DNA of 64,000 nucleotides from an uncultured Erysipelotrichaceae bacterium (GTDB lineage Bacteria; Bacillota_I; Bacilli_A; RF39; UBA660): NCBI GenBank assembly GCA_902789225.1, contig CADANC010000004.1, positions 1 to 64,000 of the forward strand, read 5' to 3'. Shown piece by piece: positions 8,314 to 16,927 of this stretch (position 1 is its first letter; each line of letters starts with the position of its first letter). The notes under the pieces were generated by a model. It saw only the letters and a program-made list of their open reading frames with translations, ran no database searches and was not told where the DNA came from. The position numbers and the translations under genes were made by a program.

Positions 8314-8699
8314 AAGTTCTAACTGTTAAAGAACCTTGGGCTTCTCTAATAGCTTATGGATATAAAGAATATGAATTTCGTTCATGGAAAACTAATTATA
8401 GAGGTAAAATTCTAATTCATGCAGGAAAATCATTAGAAAAAGATATATCTAAAAAATTTGAAGAATATAATTTATCTTATTCAAAAGGTGAAATCATCGC
8501 AGTAGCAGACCTAACAGATTGCATATTAGTAGATGAAGAATTTAATAAAGAATTATTAAATAAAAATAGTTTAGTTTATGGTAATACAAATCATACAATG
8601 AAATATGCTTGGAAATTAGAAAATGTTAAGTTAATTGATAAAATTAAAATAAATGGAAAGTTAGGCTTATGGAATTATGAAGGTACTTATAATATCTGA
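8310..8699 (+). CDS. ASCH-domain protein
   Basis: 129 aa. The N-terminus carries the ASCH signature (VKEPWASLIAYGYKEYEFRSW, then YRGKILIHAGKS), a PUA-like fold that binds RNA or modified nucleosides; some members are N4-acetylcytidine amidohydrolases. It starts within the Nudix stop (ATGA) and overlaps the phosphoesterase by 23 bp, so three genes form a tight unit. A role in nucleotide or RNA modification turnover is inferred from family and neighbours. Confidence 0.8.
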   Translation: MKVLTVKEPWASLIAYGYKEYEFRSWKTNYRGKILIHAGKSLEKDISKKFEEYNLSYSKGEIIAVADLTDCILVDEEFNKELLNKNSLVYGNTNHTMKYAWKLENVKLIDKIKINGKLGLWNYEGTYNI

Positions 8700-9192
8700 T
8701 ATACATGGTTCATTTAATGATCTAAAAGAAGTATTAGAAAAAGAAACATCATTTGATAGATTAGTAATTCTAGGAGATATCTTAAATGGACCAGTAGATA
8801 GAGAATCTAAAGAAAAAACTGCTAATTTATTAAACAAATATAAAGACAAAATACTTTCTGTAGCAGGCAATAATGATGGATATCTAGATGAATTATTAGA
8901 TTTTAATAATACAAATTATTTTAATTTATTATATATAGATAATAGAATTTGGTTTCTAACACATGGTCATATCTATAATAGATATAATATGCCAGATATT
9001 AATTATGATATTTATCTTCAAGGACATAGACATGTTCCATTAATGGCAATTGAAAATAATAAAATATATCTAAATCCAGGTAGTATATCACTACCAAGAC
9101 AAGGAACTAAGACATACATGTATTATGAAAATAATATATTTTATTTAAAAACAATAGAAGGAAATTTAATACAAAAAATAGAATGTAGATAA
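8677..9192 (+). CDS. YfcE/MJ0936-type metallophosphoesterase
   Basis: 171 aa. Metallophosphoesterase motifs occur in order: SDIHG (D-x-H), VILGDIL (GD), AGNNDG (GN-N/H-D), LTHGHIYN (GH) and LQGHRHVP (GHxH), which together form a di-metal centre. YfcE-family enzymes hydrolyse phosphodiesters such as bis-pNPP; the physiological substrate is unknown. The ATG lies inside the end of the ASCH gene. The gene ends at a palindromic terminator that also faces the convergent ABC gene. Confidence 0.88.
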   Translation: MKVLIISDIHGSFNDLKEVLEKETSFDRLVILGDILNGPVDRESKEKTANLLNKYKDKILSVAGNNDGYLDELLDFNNTNYFNLLYIDNRIWFLTHGHIYNRYNMPDINYDIYLQGHRHVPLMAIENNKIYLNPGSISLPRQGTKTYMYYENNIFYLKTIEGNLIQKIECR

Positions 9193-9207
9193 TCTACATT
9201 CTTTTTG
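9181..9207. terminator. Terminator at convergent 3' ends
   Basis: The hairpin GAATGTAGATAATCTACATTC includes the phosphoesterase stop codon and is followed by T5 on the plus strand. Confidence 0.7.
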
Positions 9208-9209
9208 TT

Positions 9210-10934
9210 CTAGGATTCACTTTTATATAAGTTTTGATAAACATTACTTTTCTCTAATAATTCTTTATGTTTTCCTGAATCAACTAATTTACCTTTATCG
9301 ATAATATTAATTACATCAGCATCTACAATAGTACTTAATCTATGAGCAACAATTACTATAGTATGATCTTTTACTAAATCATCAATTGTTTTCTTAATAT
9401 AATCTTGACTCTCATTATCTAATGCAGAAGTTGCTTCATCAAATAATATAATAGGACTATTTTTAAGTAATGTTCTTGCTATTGCAATACGTTGTTTTTG
9501 TCCTCCGGATAAGTTAACTCCACCTTCACCTATAATAGTGTCATATCCATTAGGTAAACTCATAATATAATCATCTATATAAGCTCTTTTACAAACTTCT
9601 CTAACTTCTTCTAATTTAACATCTTCTTTAACATATTTAAAGTTATCCATGATACTTAAATTAAATAAGAAAGGAGTTTGTCTAATTATAGATATATTCT
9701 TACGAAGTGACTCTTCACTTAAATCTTTAATATCAATTCCATCTATAAGTATTTTTCCTTCAGTAGAATCGAAATATCTAAGAAGCAAATTAAATAGAGT
9801 AGACTTACCATTACCACTACGTCCAACAATAGCAACTTTCTTATTAGGTTTAATTTTTAGATTTAATCCAGTCAAAGTATAATCTTCATCTTCTTTATAC
9901 TTAAATTTAACATTCTTAAATTCAATTTCTCCCTTAATATTATCTAATTGAATATTACCAAATTTCTCATCTTCATAAAGTTTATTATTAACAATCTCAT
10001 CAATTCTTTTTAAAGAAACAGTTACTTTATTATAACTAACTCCAAAATCACTGATACTTTCAACTACTTCATCAATTCTCCAAATATAAGATTCTAATAC
10101 AATGAATAAACTATAAATAATTTTTCCTTGTACAAAATATAATCCAGCAGTATATAGAATAATAAATTGTAATATGAAATACATTAAATTATTTAATGAA
10201 AAATACCATACTTGATAATTTCTAATTTTCTTTTCATGTATAAATAGATTCTTTAAATCATTAAATATATTTCTTTCTACATTATCTTTAATACCTAATG
10301 CTTTTATTTCTCTTATACCTGTAATATTTTCAGTAGCAGTTTTTACGTAATTATCTGCCTCTTTCTTAATAGATTCTTGAGTTTTCTTAATTCTAGGAAA
10401 GAATTTATAAGAAATAATTCCCATTAATATACCAAATATTATTACTTCAATTCCTAATACCCAAGATATTGAAAAAGTAAGTATTATTACAATGATAACT
10501 ACTAAAGATTTACAAACTAATCTAATTAATTTATTCATTAGTTCCATAACTCTATCTGTATCATTATAAAGTCTATTAATAAACTCTCCAACCCCGATAT
10601 CTTCAAAGGCTATAGCAGGTAAATCATCAATCTTAGTATATAGATCTTTACTAACATTATTCATAAACTTAATTTCAAAATAATTATAAAGTTTATCTCT
10701 AGGTATTTGTAATATAGAATAACAAAATATATATACAGCATCCCATAATCCTAAGAAAAGAATAAAGTTAACAAAGTCTTTCAATATTAAGAACTCTAAT
10801 GCTTTACCCCAAAAATATGCCGCAAGTAGAGCAGGTAGATAAGAAAGTAAGACTAATAATAAATAGATTAATAATTTGAATTTATCATCTTTTAAATAAT
10901 GCCATAATAATTTAAAATTCTTTGTCTTTTTCAT
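9210..10934 (-). CDS. ABC exporter half-transporter (fused permease-ATPase)
   Basis: 574 aa with a strong GGAGGTGG site. Six TM helices lie in the first 300 residues and a nucleotide-binding domain after about 335: Walker A GRSGNGKSTL, Q-loop IRQTPFLF, signature LSGGQKQRIAIAR, Walker B IILFDEATSALD and the H-loop His in VAHRLST. All catalytic residues are kept, so it can act as a homodimer. MsbA/multidrug-type exporters move lipids, peptides or drugs outward. A 29-codon ORF and a hairpin lie just upstream on the same strand, making peptide export or attenuation possible. Confidence 0.88.
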   Translation of the reverse strand: MKKTKNFKLLWHYLKDDKFKLLIYLLLVLLSYLPALLAAYFWGKALEFLILKDFVNFILFLGLWDAVYIFCYSILQIPRDKLYNYFEIKFMNNVSKDLYTKIDDLPAIAFEDIGVGEFINRLYNDTDRVMELMNKLIRLVCKSLVVIIVIILTFSISWVLGIEVIIFGILMGIISYKFFPRIKKTQESIKKEADNYVKTATENITGIREIKALGIKDNVERNIFNDLKNLFIHEKKIRNYQVWYFSLNNLMYFILQFIILYTAGLYFVQGKIIYSLFIVLESYIWRIDEVVESISDFGVSYNKVTVSLKRIDEIVNNKLYEDEKFGNIQLDNIKGEIEFKNVKFKYKEDEDYTLTGLNLKIKPNKKVAIVGRSGNGKSTLFNLLLRYFDSTEGKILIDGIDIKDLSEESLRKNISIIRQTPFLFNLSIMDNFKYVKEDVKLEEVREVCKRAYIDDYIMSLPNGYDTIIGEGGVNLSGGQKQRIAIARTLLKNSPIILFDEATSALDNESQDYIKKTIDDLVKDHTIVIVAHRLSTIVDADVINIIDKGKLVDSGKHKELLEKSNVYQNLYKSES

Positions 10935-10944
10935 ATTTCCACCT

Positions 10945-10976
10945 CCAAAATAAAATGACTACTTATTAGTAGTCAT
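10945..10976 (-). terminator. Hairpin with U-rich tail between small ORF and exporter (possible attenuator)
   Basis: On the minus strand ATGACTACT-AATA-AGTAGTCAT is followed by TTTTATTTT, then the exporter's GGAGG site. It starts at the stop codon of the 29-codon ORF. The location fits partial termination or attenuation between that ORF and the ABC gene. This is inferred from structure only. Confidence 0.5.
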
Positions 10977-11065
10977 TAAAAAGAATAAATAGGAGTATAA
11001 ATCATATTTACTTTTAAATAACTACTAATTCTTAATTGTTTAAATTTTCCAAATGTTTTAATCAT
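10976..11065 (-). CDS. Candidate 29-aa peptide upstream of the ABC exporter
   Basis: ATG at 11065, 29 codons, then TAA. A perfect AGGAGGGA lies five bases upstream, which is unusually strong for a spurious ORF. The peptide begins MIKTFGKFKQL, is basic in its first half and ends in an aromatic, uncharged NMIYTPIYSF. A consensus promoter (11090-11118) sits just upstream and a hairpin separates it from the exporter. It could be a leader peptide, a small secreted peptide exported by the ABC protein, or a small membrane-associated protein. The function is not known. Confidence 0.5.
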   Translation of the reverse strand: MIKTFGKFKQLRISSYLKVNMIYTPIYSF

Positions 11066-11089
11066 GCTTATCCCTCCTAAAACAAATTA

Positions 11090-11118
11090 ATAATAACATA
11101 TCAATTTTATATTGTCAA
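11090..11118 (-). promoter_or_regulatory. Sigma-A-type promoter for the small ORF and ABC exporter
   Basis: On the minus strand, a perfect TTGACA (11118-11113), a 17-bp spacer and TATTAT (11095-11090). It lies 25 bp upstream of the small ORF start and diverges from the MarR promoter. Confidence 0.7.
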
Positions 11119-11153
11119 CCTTTTTTTATTAACATAAAAATATTGTAAGGCAC

Positions 11154-11181
11154 TTGACTATTTTTAATGTGGTAGTAAAAT
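11154..11181 (+). promoter_or_regulatory. Promoter of the MarR-ABC operon
   Basis: TTGACT (11154-11159), a 16-bp spacer and TAAAAT (11176-11181), 16 bp before the MarR start. The close promoter-start spacing and MarR family habit make autoregulation here likely. Confidence 0.6.
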
Positions 11182-11197
11182 AAAGTAGGTGATTATT

Positions 11198-11638
11198 ATG
11201 AGTAAAGAAAAATCTCTTTTATTTTCAATAAAAGATTTAGAAAATGAAATAAAGAAAAATTTATTAAAAGAAGAATCTAAAAATAATGATTCTTATCATT
11301 TGAGTGGAACTCAACATCGTATTATGAAATATCTAATTGATCATAAGGATGAAGAAGTATGTCAAAATATCTTAGAAAAAGAACTTAATTTAACTAGATC
11401 TACTATATCAGGTGTTTTACAAACTATGGAAAAACATCAAATAATTGAAAGAAAAAAGTCTAAACAAGACACAAGAACTAAAATTATTAGTTTATCTAGT
11501 AAATCTGAAGAAAGATATATAGAAGGTAAAAATAAATTAGCTAGATTAGAAAAGAAAGCTAGAAAAAATCTAACTCAAGCTGAAGTAAATGAATTTTTAA
11601 CAATTATTAATAGGATTAAAGAAAGTATTAACGACTAG
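11198..11638 (+). CDS. MarR-family transcriptional regulator
   Basis: 146 aa from the ATG at 11198 (MSKEKS), preceded by AAGTAGGTG; the in-frame GTG at 11189 lies within that site. Winged-helix core: HRIMKYLIDHKDEEVCQNILEKELNLTRSTISGVLQTMEKHQIIERKKSKQDTR, with the recognition helix LTRSTISGVLQTM and the wing Arg/Asp (KQDTRTK) typical of MarR. It begins the operon with the two ABC half-transporters, 8 bp upstream of the first. The usual role of this arrangement is drug- or peptide-responsive repression of the exporter. Confidence 0.88.
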   Translation: MSKEKSLLFSIKDLENEIKKNLLKEESKNNDSYHLSGTQHRIMKYLIDHKDEEVCQNILEKELNLTRSTISGVLQTMEKHQIIERKKSKQDTRTKIISLSSKSEERYIEGKNKLARLEKKARKNLTQAEVNEFLTIINRIKESIND

Positions 11639-11646
11639 GAGGTATT

Positions 11647-13404
11647 ATGATCAAAATATTAAAAAACTTAAATAAAAAACAAAAAGTATTAATAGTATTT
11701 TCAATTATATTAATATGTTTACAAGTATGGTTAGAATTAAAAATGCCTGATTACATGGCAACAATTACTACTTTAGTAGAGACTGAAGGATCTAAGATGG
11801 CAGATATCATAAGAAATGGATCGATGATGTTACTTTGTGCATTAGGTTCACTCACTACTTCAATTTTAACAGGCTATCTACTAGCATATGTTACTTGTAA
11901 TTTTTCACTTAATGTAAGAAAAAATATATTTAAAAAAGTTGAAGAATTATCAACTCATGATATTAAAGAGTTTTCTACATCAAGCTTAATTACTCGTACT
12001 ACTAATGATGTTACTCAAATAGAAATGTTTTTAGGTATGGGATTACAATTATTAATAAAGTCACCTATAACTGCGATATGGGCAGTTACAAAAATACTTA
12101 ATAAGAGTTGGGAATGGTCAATGATTACAGGTCTTGCAGTAATAATATTATTATCTGTAGTAGGAGTATTAATATTCTTAGTAGTTCCTAAATTTAAGAT
12201 TATTCAAAAATTAACTGATAAACTTAATAATGTAACTAGAGAAAATATTACAGGTGTAAGAGTAGTAAGAGCATTTAATGCAGAAAAATATCAAGAGAAT
12301 AAGTTTTCAAATGTTAATAAAGAATTAATGAATACTCACTTATATACTCAAACAAGAATGGCTATATTACAACCAACAATGTACTTAGTATTAAATGGAT
12401 TAACATTAACAATTTATTTTGTAGGAGCAATTCTAATTAAAAATACTATGTTTGCTAATAAATTAACTTTATTTGGAAATATGATAGTATTCTCAGCTTA
12501 TGCTATGCAAGTAATTGCTTCATTCTTATTGCTTGCTATGATATTTATGATTCTACCTCGTGCAGAAGTATCAGCTAAAAGAATTAATGAAGTATTAGAA
12601 AAAGAACCTTCTATTAAAGAAGGAAACTTTGATGGAGAAACTAAAGAAACAGGAACAGTAGAATTTAGAGATGTTTCATTTAGATATCCAGATGCAGATG
12701 AATATATATTAAAAGATATAGATTTTAAAGCTAAGAAAGGTGAGACTGTTGCTTTTATTGGTATGACTGGATCTGGAAAATCTACTTTAATAAACTTAAT
12801 CCCAAGATTATATGATGCTACAGTAGGAGAGGTTCTAGTAGATGGAGTTAATGTAAAAGAATACAAAGAAGCTGCTCTAAATAATAAGATAGGATATGTA
12901 TCTCAAAAAGCAATCTTATTTGATGGAGATGTTAATTTTAATGTTTCTTTTGGACAATCTAAAAAAGAAATAACAGATAAAAAGATAAAAGAAGCAATTG
13001 AAATTGCTCAAGCAAAAGACTTTGTTGAAGATATGGATGATAAGTATGAATCACATATTGCATCATCAGGAACAAATATTTCAGGTGGTCAAAAACAAAG
13101 ATTATCTATCGCAAGAGCAATTGCTAGAGACCCAGAAATATATATATTTGATGATTCGTTTAGTGCACTTGATTATAAGACTGATAGTATTTTAAGAAAG
13201 AAACTAAAAGAATATACTAAAGATGCTACAGTATTAATAGTTGCTCAAAGAATAGGAACAATAATGAATGCAGATAATATTATAGTTCTAAACAATGGTG
13301 AAGTAGCAGGAAGAGGAACTCATAAAGAACTATTAAAAACATGTAAAATATATAAAGAAATAGCATTATCACAATTAACAGAGGAGGAACTAGAAAATGA
13401 ATAA
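11647..13404 (+). CDS. Heterodimeric ABC exporter, subunit A (degenerate-site NBD)
   Basis: 585 aa with AGGAGGT upstream. An ABC exporter TM domain (residues 1-310) precedes an NBD: Walker A GMTGSGKSTLI, signature ISGGQKQRLSIARA, Walker B IYIFDDSFSALD. The catalytic Glu after Walker B is Asp (DDS), and the usual switch His is Gln (VAQRIGT). This is characteristic of the degenerate-site subunit of heterodimers such as LmrC or BmrC. It overlaps the partner gene by 8 bp. The inferred role is multidrug or peptide export as a complex with the next protein. Confidence 0.9.
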   Translation: MIKILKNLNKKQKVLIVFSIILICLQVWLELKMPDYMATITTLVETEGSKMADIIRNGSMMLLCALGSLTTSILTGYLLAYVTCNFSLNVRKNIFKKVEELSTHDIKEFSTSSLITRTTNDVTQIEMFLGMGLQLLIKSPITAIWAVTKILNKSWEWSMITGLAVIILLSVVGVLIFLVVPKFKIIQKLTDKLNNVTRENITGVRVVRAFNAEKYQENKFSNVNKELMNTHLYTQTRMAILQPTMYLVLNGLTLTIYFVGAILIKNTMFANKLTLFGNMIVFSAYAMQVIASFLLLAMIFMILPRAEVSAKRINEVLEKEPSIKEGNFDGETKETGTVEFRDVSFRYPDADEYILKDIDFKAKKGETVAFIGMTGSGKSTLINLIPRLYDATVGEVLVDGVNVKEYKEAALNNKIGYVSQKAILFDGDVNFNVSFGQSKKEITDKKIKEAIEIAQAKDFVEDMDDKYESHIASSGTNISGGQKQRLSIARAIARDPEIYIFDDSFSALDYKTDSILRKKLKEYTKDATVLIVAQRIGTIMNADNIIVLNNGEVAGRGTHKELLKTCKIYKEIALSQLTEEELENE

Positions 13405-15775
13405 CGAAGAAGAAAGACAAGAAACAAGACCTCCTCGTAGAGGCCGTGGTCCAGGAAGAGGAATGAGTCCTGGAGAAAAACCAAAAGACTTTAAAAAGGC
13501 TATAGGAAGATTAATAAAAGAACTAGGTATTTTCAAATACTTTATCCTAATAGCAGTTCTTCTTTCAGTAGCGTCTTCTGTAATATCAATAATTACTCCA
13601 GATAAATTAGCTAATTTAACTGATAAGATATCTGCAGGAATAATTATAAATGGTGATAATTTACAAGAATTAATAAAAATAACAACTAAATCTATGGAAA
13701 GTGAAGAATTTACTAATAGAGTAGAAAAAATATTATCAATAGACCTATCACAAGAAAATATACAAAAAATCATGCTAAATGAAAATATTCCTACAAACAG
13801 TAAAGCAACATTTCAAGAAGTATTAATTAATATTTCAAAAGATCCATCTAAGTTTAGTGAAGAATTATCAAAGTTAGATGATGATATTCTAAAAGAATTA
13901 TTAAAAGCAACTACATATAATAATATAGAAATTACTTCAAATGATAAAATTACTTTTATCAAAAGTTTAAATAAACTTAGAGAAGGAAAAGCAGAAATTC
14001 CTACTAGTATAAAAAAAGTATTATTTGATGAAGTAGAAGTAGCAGGAGTAAAATTATCATCTTCTGATCAAGCAGACTTTCTAACTATATTATCTAGTAT
14101 TGGAGAAAACACTAGTAAAGATAAAGCTCAAACTGAACTATATAAATTAATTGATGAAATGCCTGAAAGTATCAGGAAGGTAATAGCTCCTAAAATGGAT
14201 TTATCTGCTATTAAAAAGATTTCTCTAATGTTAGTAGTTTTATATTTAATTAGTGCATTCTTTAGTTTTACAGAACATATATTAATGGCAAATGTTTCTA
14301 ATAGATTTGCATATAACTTAAGAAAAAGAATATCTAAAAAGATTAATAATTTACCATTAAATTATTTTGATAATCATACTACAGGAAATACAATGTCTAT
14401 TGTAACTAATGATATAGATACAATTACTCAATCTCTAAATCAAAGTGCAGCATCCTTAGTATCAGCTATTACACTTTTACTAGGATCAATTATTATGATG
14501 TTTAAAACTAATGTAATAATGGCTCTAACTGGAATAGGTGCATCACTATTTGGATTCTTATTTGTAGGTATTATATTATCTAAATCACAAAAGTACTTTG
14601 TTGCTCGTCAAAAAGAATTAGGTAATTTAAATGGACATATAGAAGAGATGTATGAATCTCTAAATATTATAAAAACATATAATGGTAAGAAATATGCTGA
14701 TTCTAAATTTGATAAGTATAATCAAAACATGTACAAGGCTAATTTTATGTCACAATTCTTATCAGGATTAATGCCACCAATGATGGGCTTTATTGGTAAC
14801 TTTGGTTACGTTGCAGTCTGCATTGTAGGAGCATTACTTACAATGAACGGAACTATTTCATTTGGAGTAATTGTAGCATTTATGTCTTATATTAGATTAT
14901 TCACTAATCCATTAAATCAAATAGCTCAAGGGTTAAATTCTCTTCAATCAGGAGCAGCAGCATCTGAAAGAGTATTTGAATATACTGATGAAAAAGAAAT
15001 GGAAAATGAAGAGAATTTAAAAGAAGTATTATCAAAAGAAGATGCTAAAGGAAATATTGAATTTAAAAATGTTAAATTCACATATGAAGGAAATGATCAT
15101 CCTACAATAAAAGGTTTCTCTGCTAATGTAAAAAGTGGTCAAAAGATTGCAATTGTTGGACCAACAGGAGCAGGTAAAACTACAATGGTCAATCTATTAA
15201 TGAAATTCTATGATATAGATAGTGGAGATATCTTAATAGATGGAAAATCAATAAAGAATTTAACAAGAGATAATATTCATGAATTATTTACAATGGTTCT
15301 TCAAGATACATGGTTATTTGAAGGAACAGTAAAAGAAAATATCAAATATAACAAAGAAGAATTAACAGATAGAGACATTGAAAAAGTATGTGAAATAGTT
15401 GGACTAGATCACTATATAAAGACTTTACCTAAAGGATATAATTCAGAAATTAATAATGCAAATTCAGTATCAGCAGGAGAAAGACAATTACTAACTATCG
15501 CAAGAGCTATGTTAGAAGATTCACCATTCTTAATTTTAGATGAAGCAACATCAAACGTAGATACAAGAACAGAAGAAGTAGTACAAATGGCAATGGATAA
15601 ATTAGCTGAAAATAGAACAAGCTTTATAATTGCTCATAGATTATCTACTATTAAAAATGCAGATTTGATATTAGTTATGAATCATGGAGATGTAGTAGAA
15701 CAAGGAACTCATGAAGAATTAATGGAACAAAAAGGCTTCTATTCTGAACTATATAATTCTCAATTTGAACTATAA
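13397..15775 (+). CDS. Heterodimeric ABC exporter, subunit B (catalytic NBD, large extracellular insertion)
   Basis: 792 aa. The N-terminus is basic and Gly/Pro-rich (RPPRRGRGPGRG). TM1 (about 48-68) is followed by an unusually long hydrophilic insertion (about 75-270) before the next TM helix. The NBD has Walker A GPTGAGKTTM, signature VSAGERQLLTIARA, Walker B FLILDEATSNVD and H-loop AHRLST, all competent. LmrD/BmrD-like partners are usually about 600-670 aa, so the extra length lies in the insertion. It is translationally coupled to subunit A. Confidence 0.9.
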   Translation: MNNEEERQETRPPRRGRGPGRGMSPGEKPKDFKKAIGRLIKELGIFKYFILIAVLLSVASSVISIITPDKLANLTDKISAGIIINGDNLQELIKITTKSMESEEFTNRVEKILSIDLSQENIQKIMLNENIPTNSKATFQEVLINISKDPSKFSEELSKLDDDILKELLKATTYNNIEITSNDKITFIKSLNKLREGKAEIPTSIKKVLFDEVEVAGVKLSSSDQADFLTILSSIGENTSKDKAQTELYKLIDEMPESIRKVIAPKMDLSAIKKISLMLVVLYLISAFFSFTEHILMANVSNRFAYNLRKRISKKINNLPLNYFDNHTTGNTMSIVTNDIDTITQSLNQSAASLVSAITLLLGSIIMMFKTNVIMALTGIGASLFGFLFVGIILSKSQKYFVARQKELGNLNGHIEEMYESLNIIKTYNGKKYADSKFDKYNQNMYKANFMSQFLSGLMPPMMGFIGNFGYVAVCIVGALLTMNGTISFGVIVAFMSYIRLFTNPLNQIAQGLNSLQSGAAASERVFEYTDEKEMENEENLKEVLSKEDAKGNIEFKNVKFTYEGNDHPTIKGFSANVKSGQKIAIVGPTGAGKTTMVNLLMKFYDIDSGDILIDGKSIKNLTRDNIHELFTMVLQDTWLFEGTVKENIKYNKEELTDRDIEKVCEIVGLDHYIKTLPKGYNSEINNANSVSAGERQLLTIARAMLEDSPFLILDEATSNVDTRTEEVVQMAMDKLAENRTSFIIAHRLSTIKNADLILVMNHGDVVEQGTHEELMEQKGFYSELYNSQFEL

Positions 15776-15797
15776 TGAAAATTTACAAAAAATAAAA

Positions 15798-15830
15798 AAG
15801 AAATGTTTATATTTTTAAACATTTCTTTTA
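15798..15830 (+). terminator. Terminator of the MarR-ABC operon
   Basis: An 11-bp stem AAGAAATGTTT/AAACATTTCTT with an 8-nt loop and a short T run. Confidence 0.8.
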
Positions 15831-15857
15831 TAATGTTATTATAGGAGGTTGTAAAAA

Positions 15858-16886
15858 ATGATAAAATTTATACAATATGGTTGCGGAAAAATGAGCAAAT
15901 ACACTGTTAAATTCGCAGTAGAAGCTGGTATGAAGCTAGTTGGAGCAGTAGATATTAATCCTGAAGTAATTGGAACTGAAATTGAAGGAGTAAAAGTAGT
16001 AGGAAAGGATGATTTTGAAAAAGTTCTTACTAAAGAAAAACCTGATATTGTTATAGTTACTACAATGTCATTATTAAGTGACTTAGAAGAAGTATTAACT
16101 ATATGTGCAAAGAATGGAGTAAATGCAATAACTACTTGTGAAGAAGCATTCTATCCAAAAGTATCTAATCCTAATTTAACTAATAAGATTGATCAATTAG
16201 CAAGAGCTCATGATTGTACTATTACAGGTACAGGTTATCAAGATGCTTATTGGGGTAATTTAATTACTACTATAGCAGGATCTACTCATGGAATTACTAA
16301 AATTAAAGGATCATCTTCTTACAATGTTGAGGATTACGGAATTGCTTTAGCTGAAGTACATGGTGCTGGAATGACTCTAGAAGAATTTGATGAAAAAGTA
16401 GCTTCTAATGATAAAATTAGTGATGAAGAAAGACTAGAAGTAATTAATAGTGGAAATTATACTCCAAGTTATATGTGGAATGTAGTGCCTTGGATTGCTG
16501 AAAAATTAGGCCTTCACTTAAATGGTATGATGAAACAAGTTTGTGTTCCACTAACTCATGAAACTGATATTGAATCATCTACATTAGGTATGACAGTAAA
16601 AGCAGGAAACGCTACAGGAATGAGCGCAATTGTAACAGGAGAAACTACAGAAGGAATTACTATTGAAGCAGAATGTATTGGTAAAGTATATGCTCCAGAT
16701 GAATTCGATAAGAATGAATGGACAGTATTTGGAGAACCAGATACAACACTTGTTATTAATAAACCAGATACAGTTAGACTAACTTGTGCAACAATAGTTA
16801 ACCGTATTCCAGATGTTATCGCATCTAAACCAGGATTTATCCCAACATGTGAAATGGGAGAATTAAAATATCAAAAAAATAAGTAA
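15858..16886 (+). CDS. DapB-like NAD(P)-dependent dehydrogenase (2,4-diaminopentanoate dehydrogenase-like)
   Basis: 342 aa, with AGGAGGTTG upstream. An N-terminal Rossmann fold (IQYGCGKMSKYTVKFAVE, then AVDINPEVIG and IVIVTTMS) is followed by a catalytic/dimerisation domain (GTGYQDAYWGNL, then SSSYNVEDYG). The overall pattern matches dihydrodipicolinate-reductase-fold enzymes related to 2,4-diaminopentanoate dehydrogenase of ornithine fermentation, more than lysine-pathway DapB, which is shorter (about 270 aa). No other ornithine or lysine genes are nearby and the gene is monocistronic, so the substrate is uncertain. Confidence 0.7.
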   Translation: MIKFIQYGCGKMSKYTVKFAVEAGMKLVGAVDINPEVIGTEIEGVKVVGKDDFEKVLTKEKPDIVIVTTMSLLSDLEEVLTICAKNGVNAITTCEEAFYPKVSNPNLTNKIDQLARAHDCTITGTGYQDAYWGNLITTIAGSTHGITKIKGSSSYNVEDYGIALAEVHGAGMTLEEFDEKVASNDKISDEERLEVINSGNYTPSYMWNVVPWIAEKLGLHLNGMMKQVCVPLTHETDIESSTLGMTVKAGNATGMSAIVTGETTEGITIEAECIGKVYAPDEFDKNEWTVFGEPDTTLVINKPDTVRLTCATIVNRIPDVIASKPGFIPTCEMGELKYQKNK

Positions 16887-16890
16887 AAAA

Positions 16891-16918
16891 TAAAAAGGCA
16901 TTAAATGCCTTTTTTTGT
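16891..16918. terminator. Terminator between convergent genes
   Basis: AAAAAGGCATT-A-AATGCCTTTTTTT lies just after the dehydrogenase stop. The A and T flanks allow use on both strands, facing the lipoprotein gene. Confidence 0.8.
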
Positions 16919-16927
16919 TTATTAAAA

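Noticed and set aside
9649-9882. Plus-strand 77-codon ORF inside the ABC exporter gene
   Set aside because: Opposite-strand shadow of the nucleotide-binding domain with no ribosome site; similar shadows under pncB, gpmI, typA and others were also left out.
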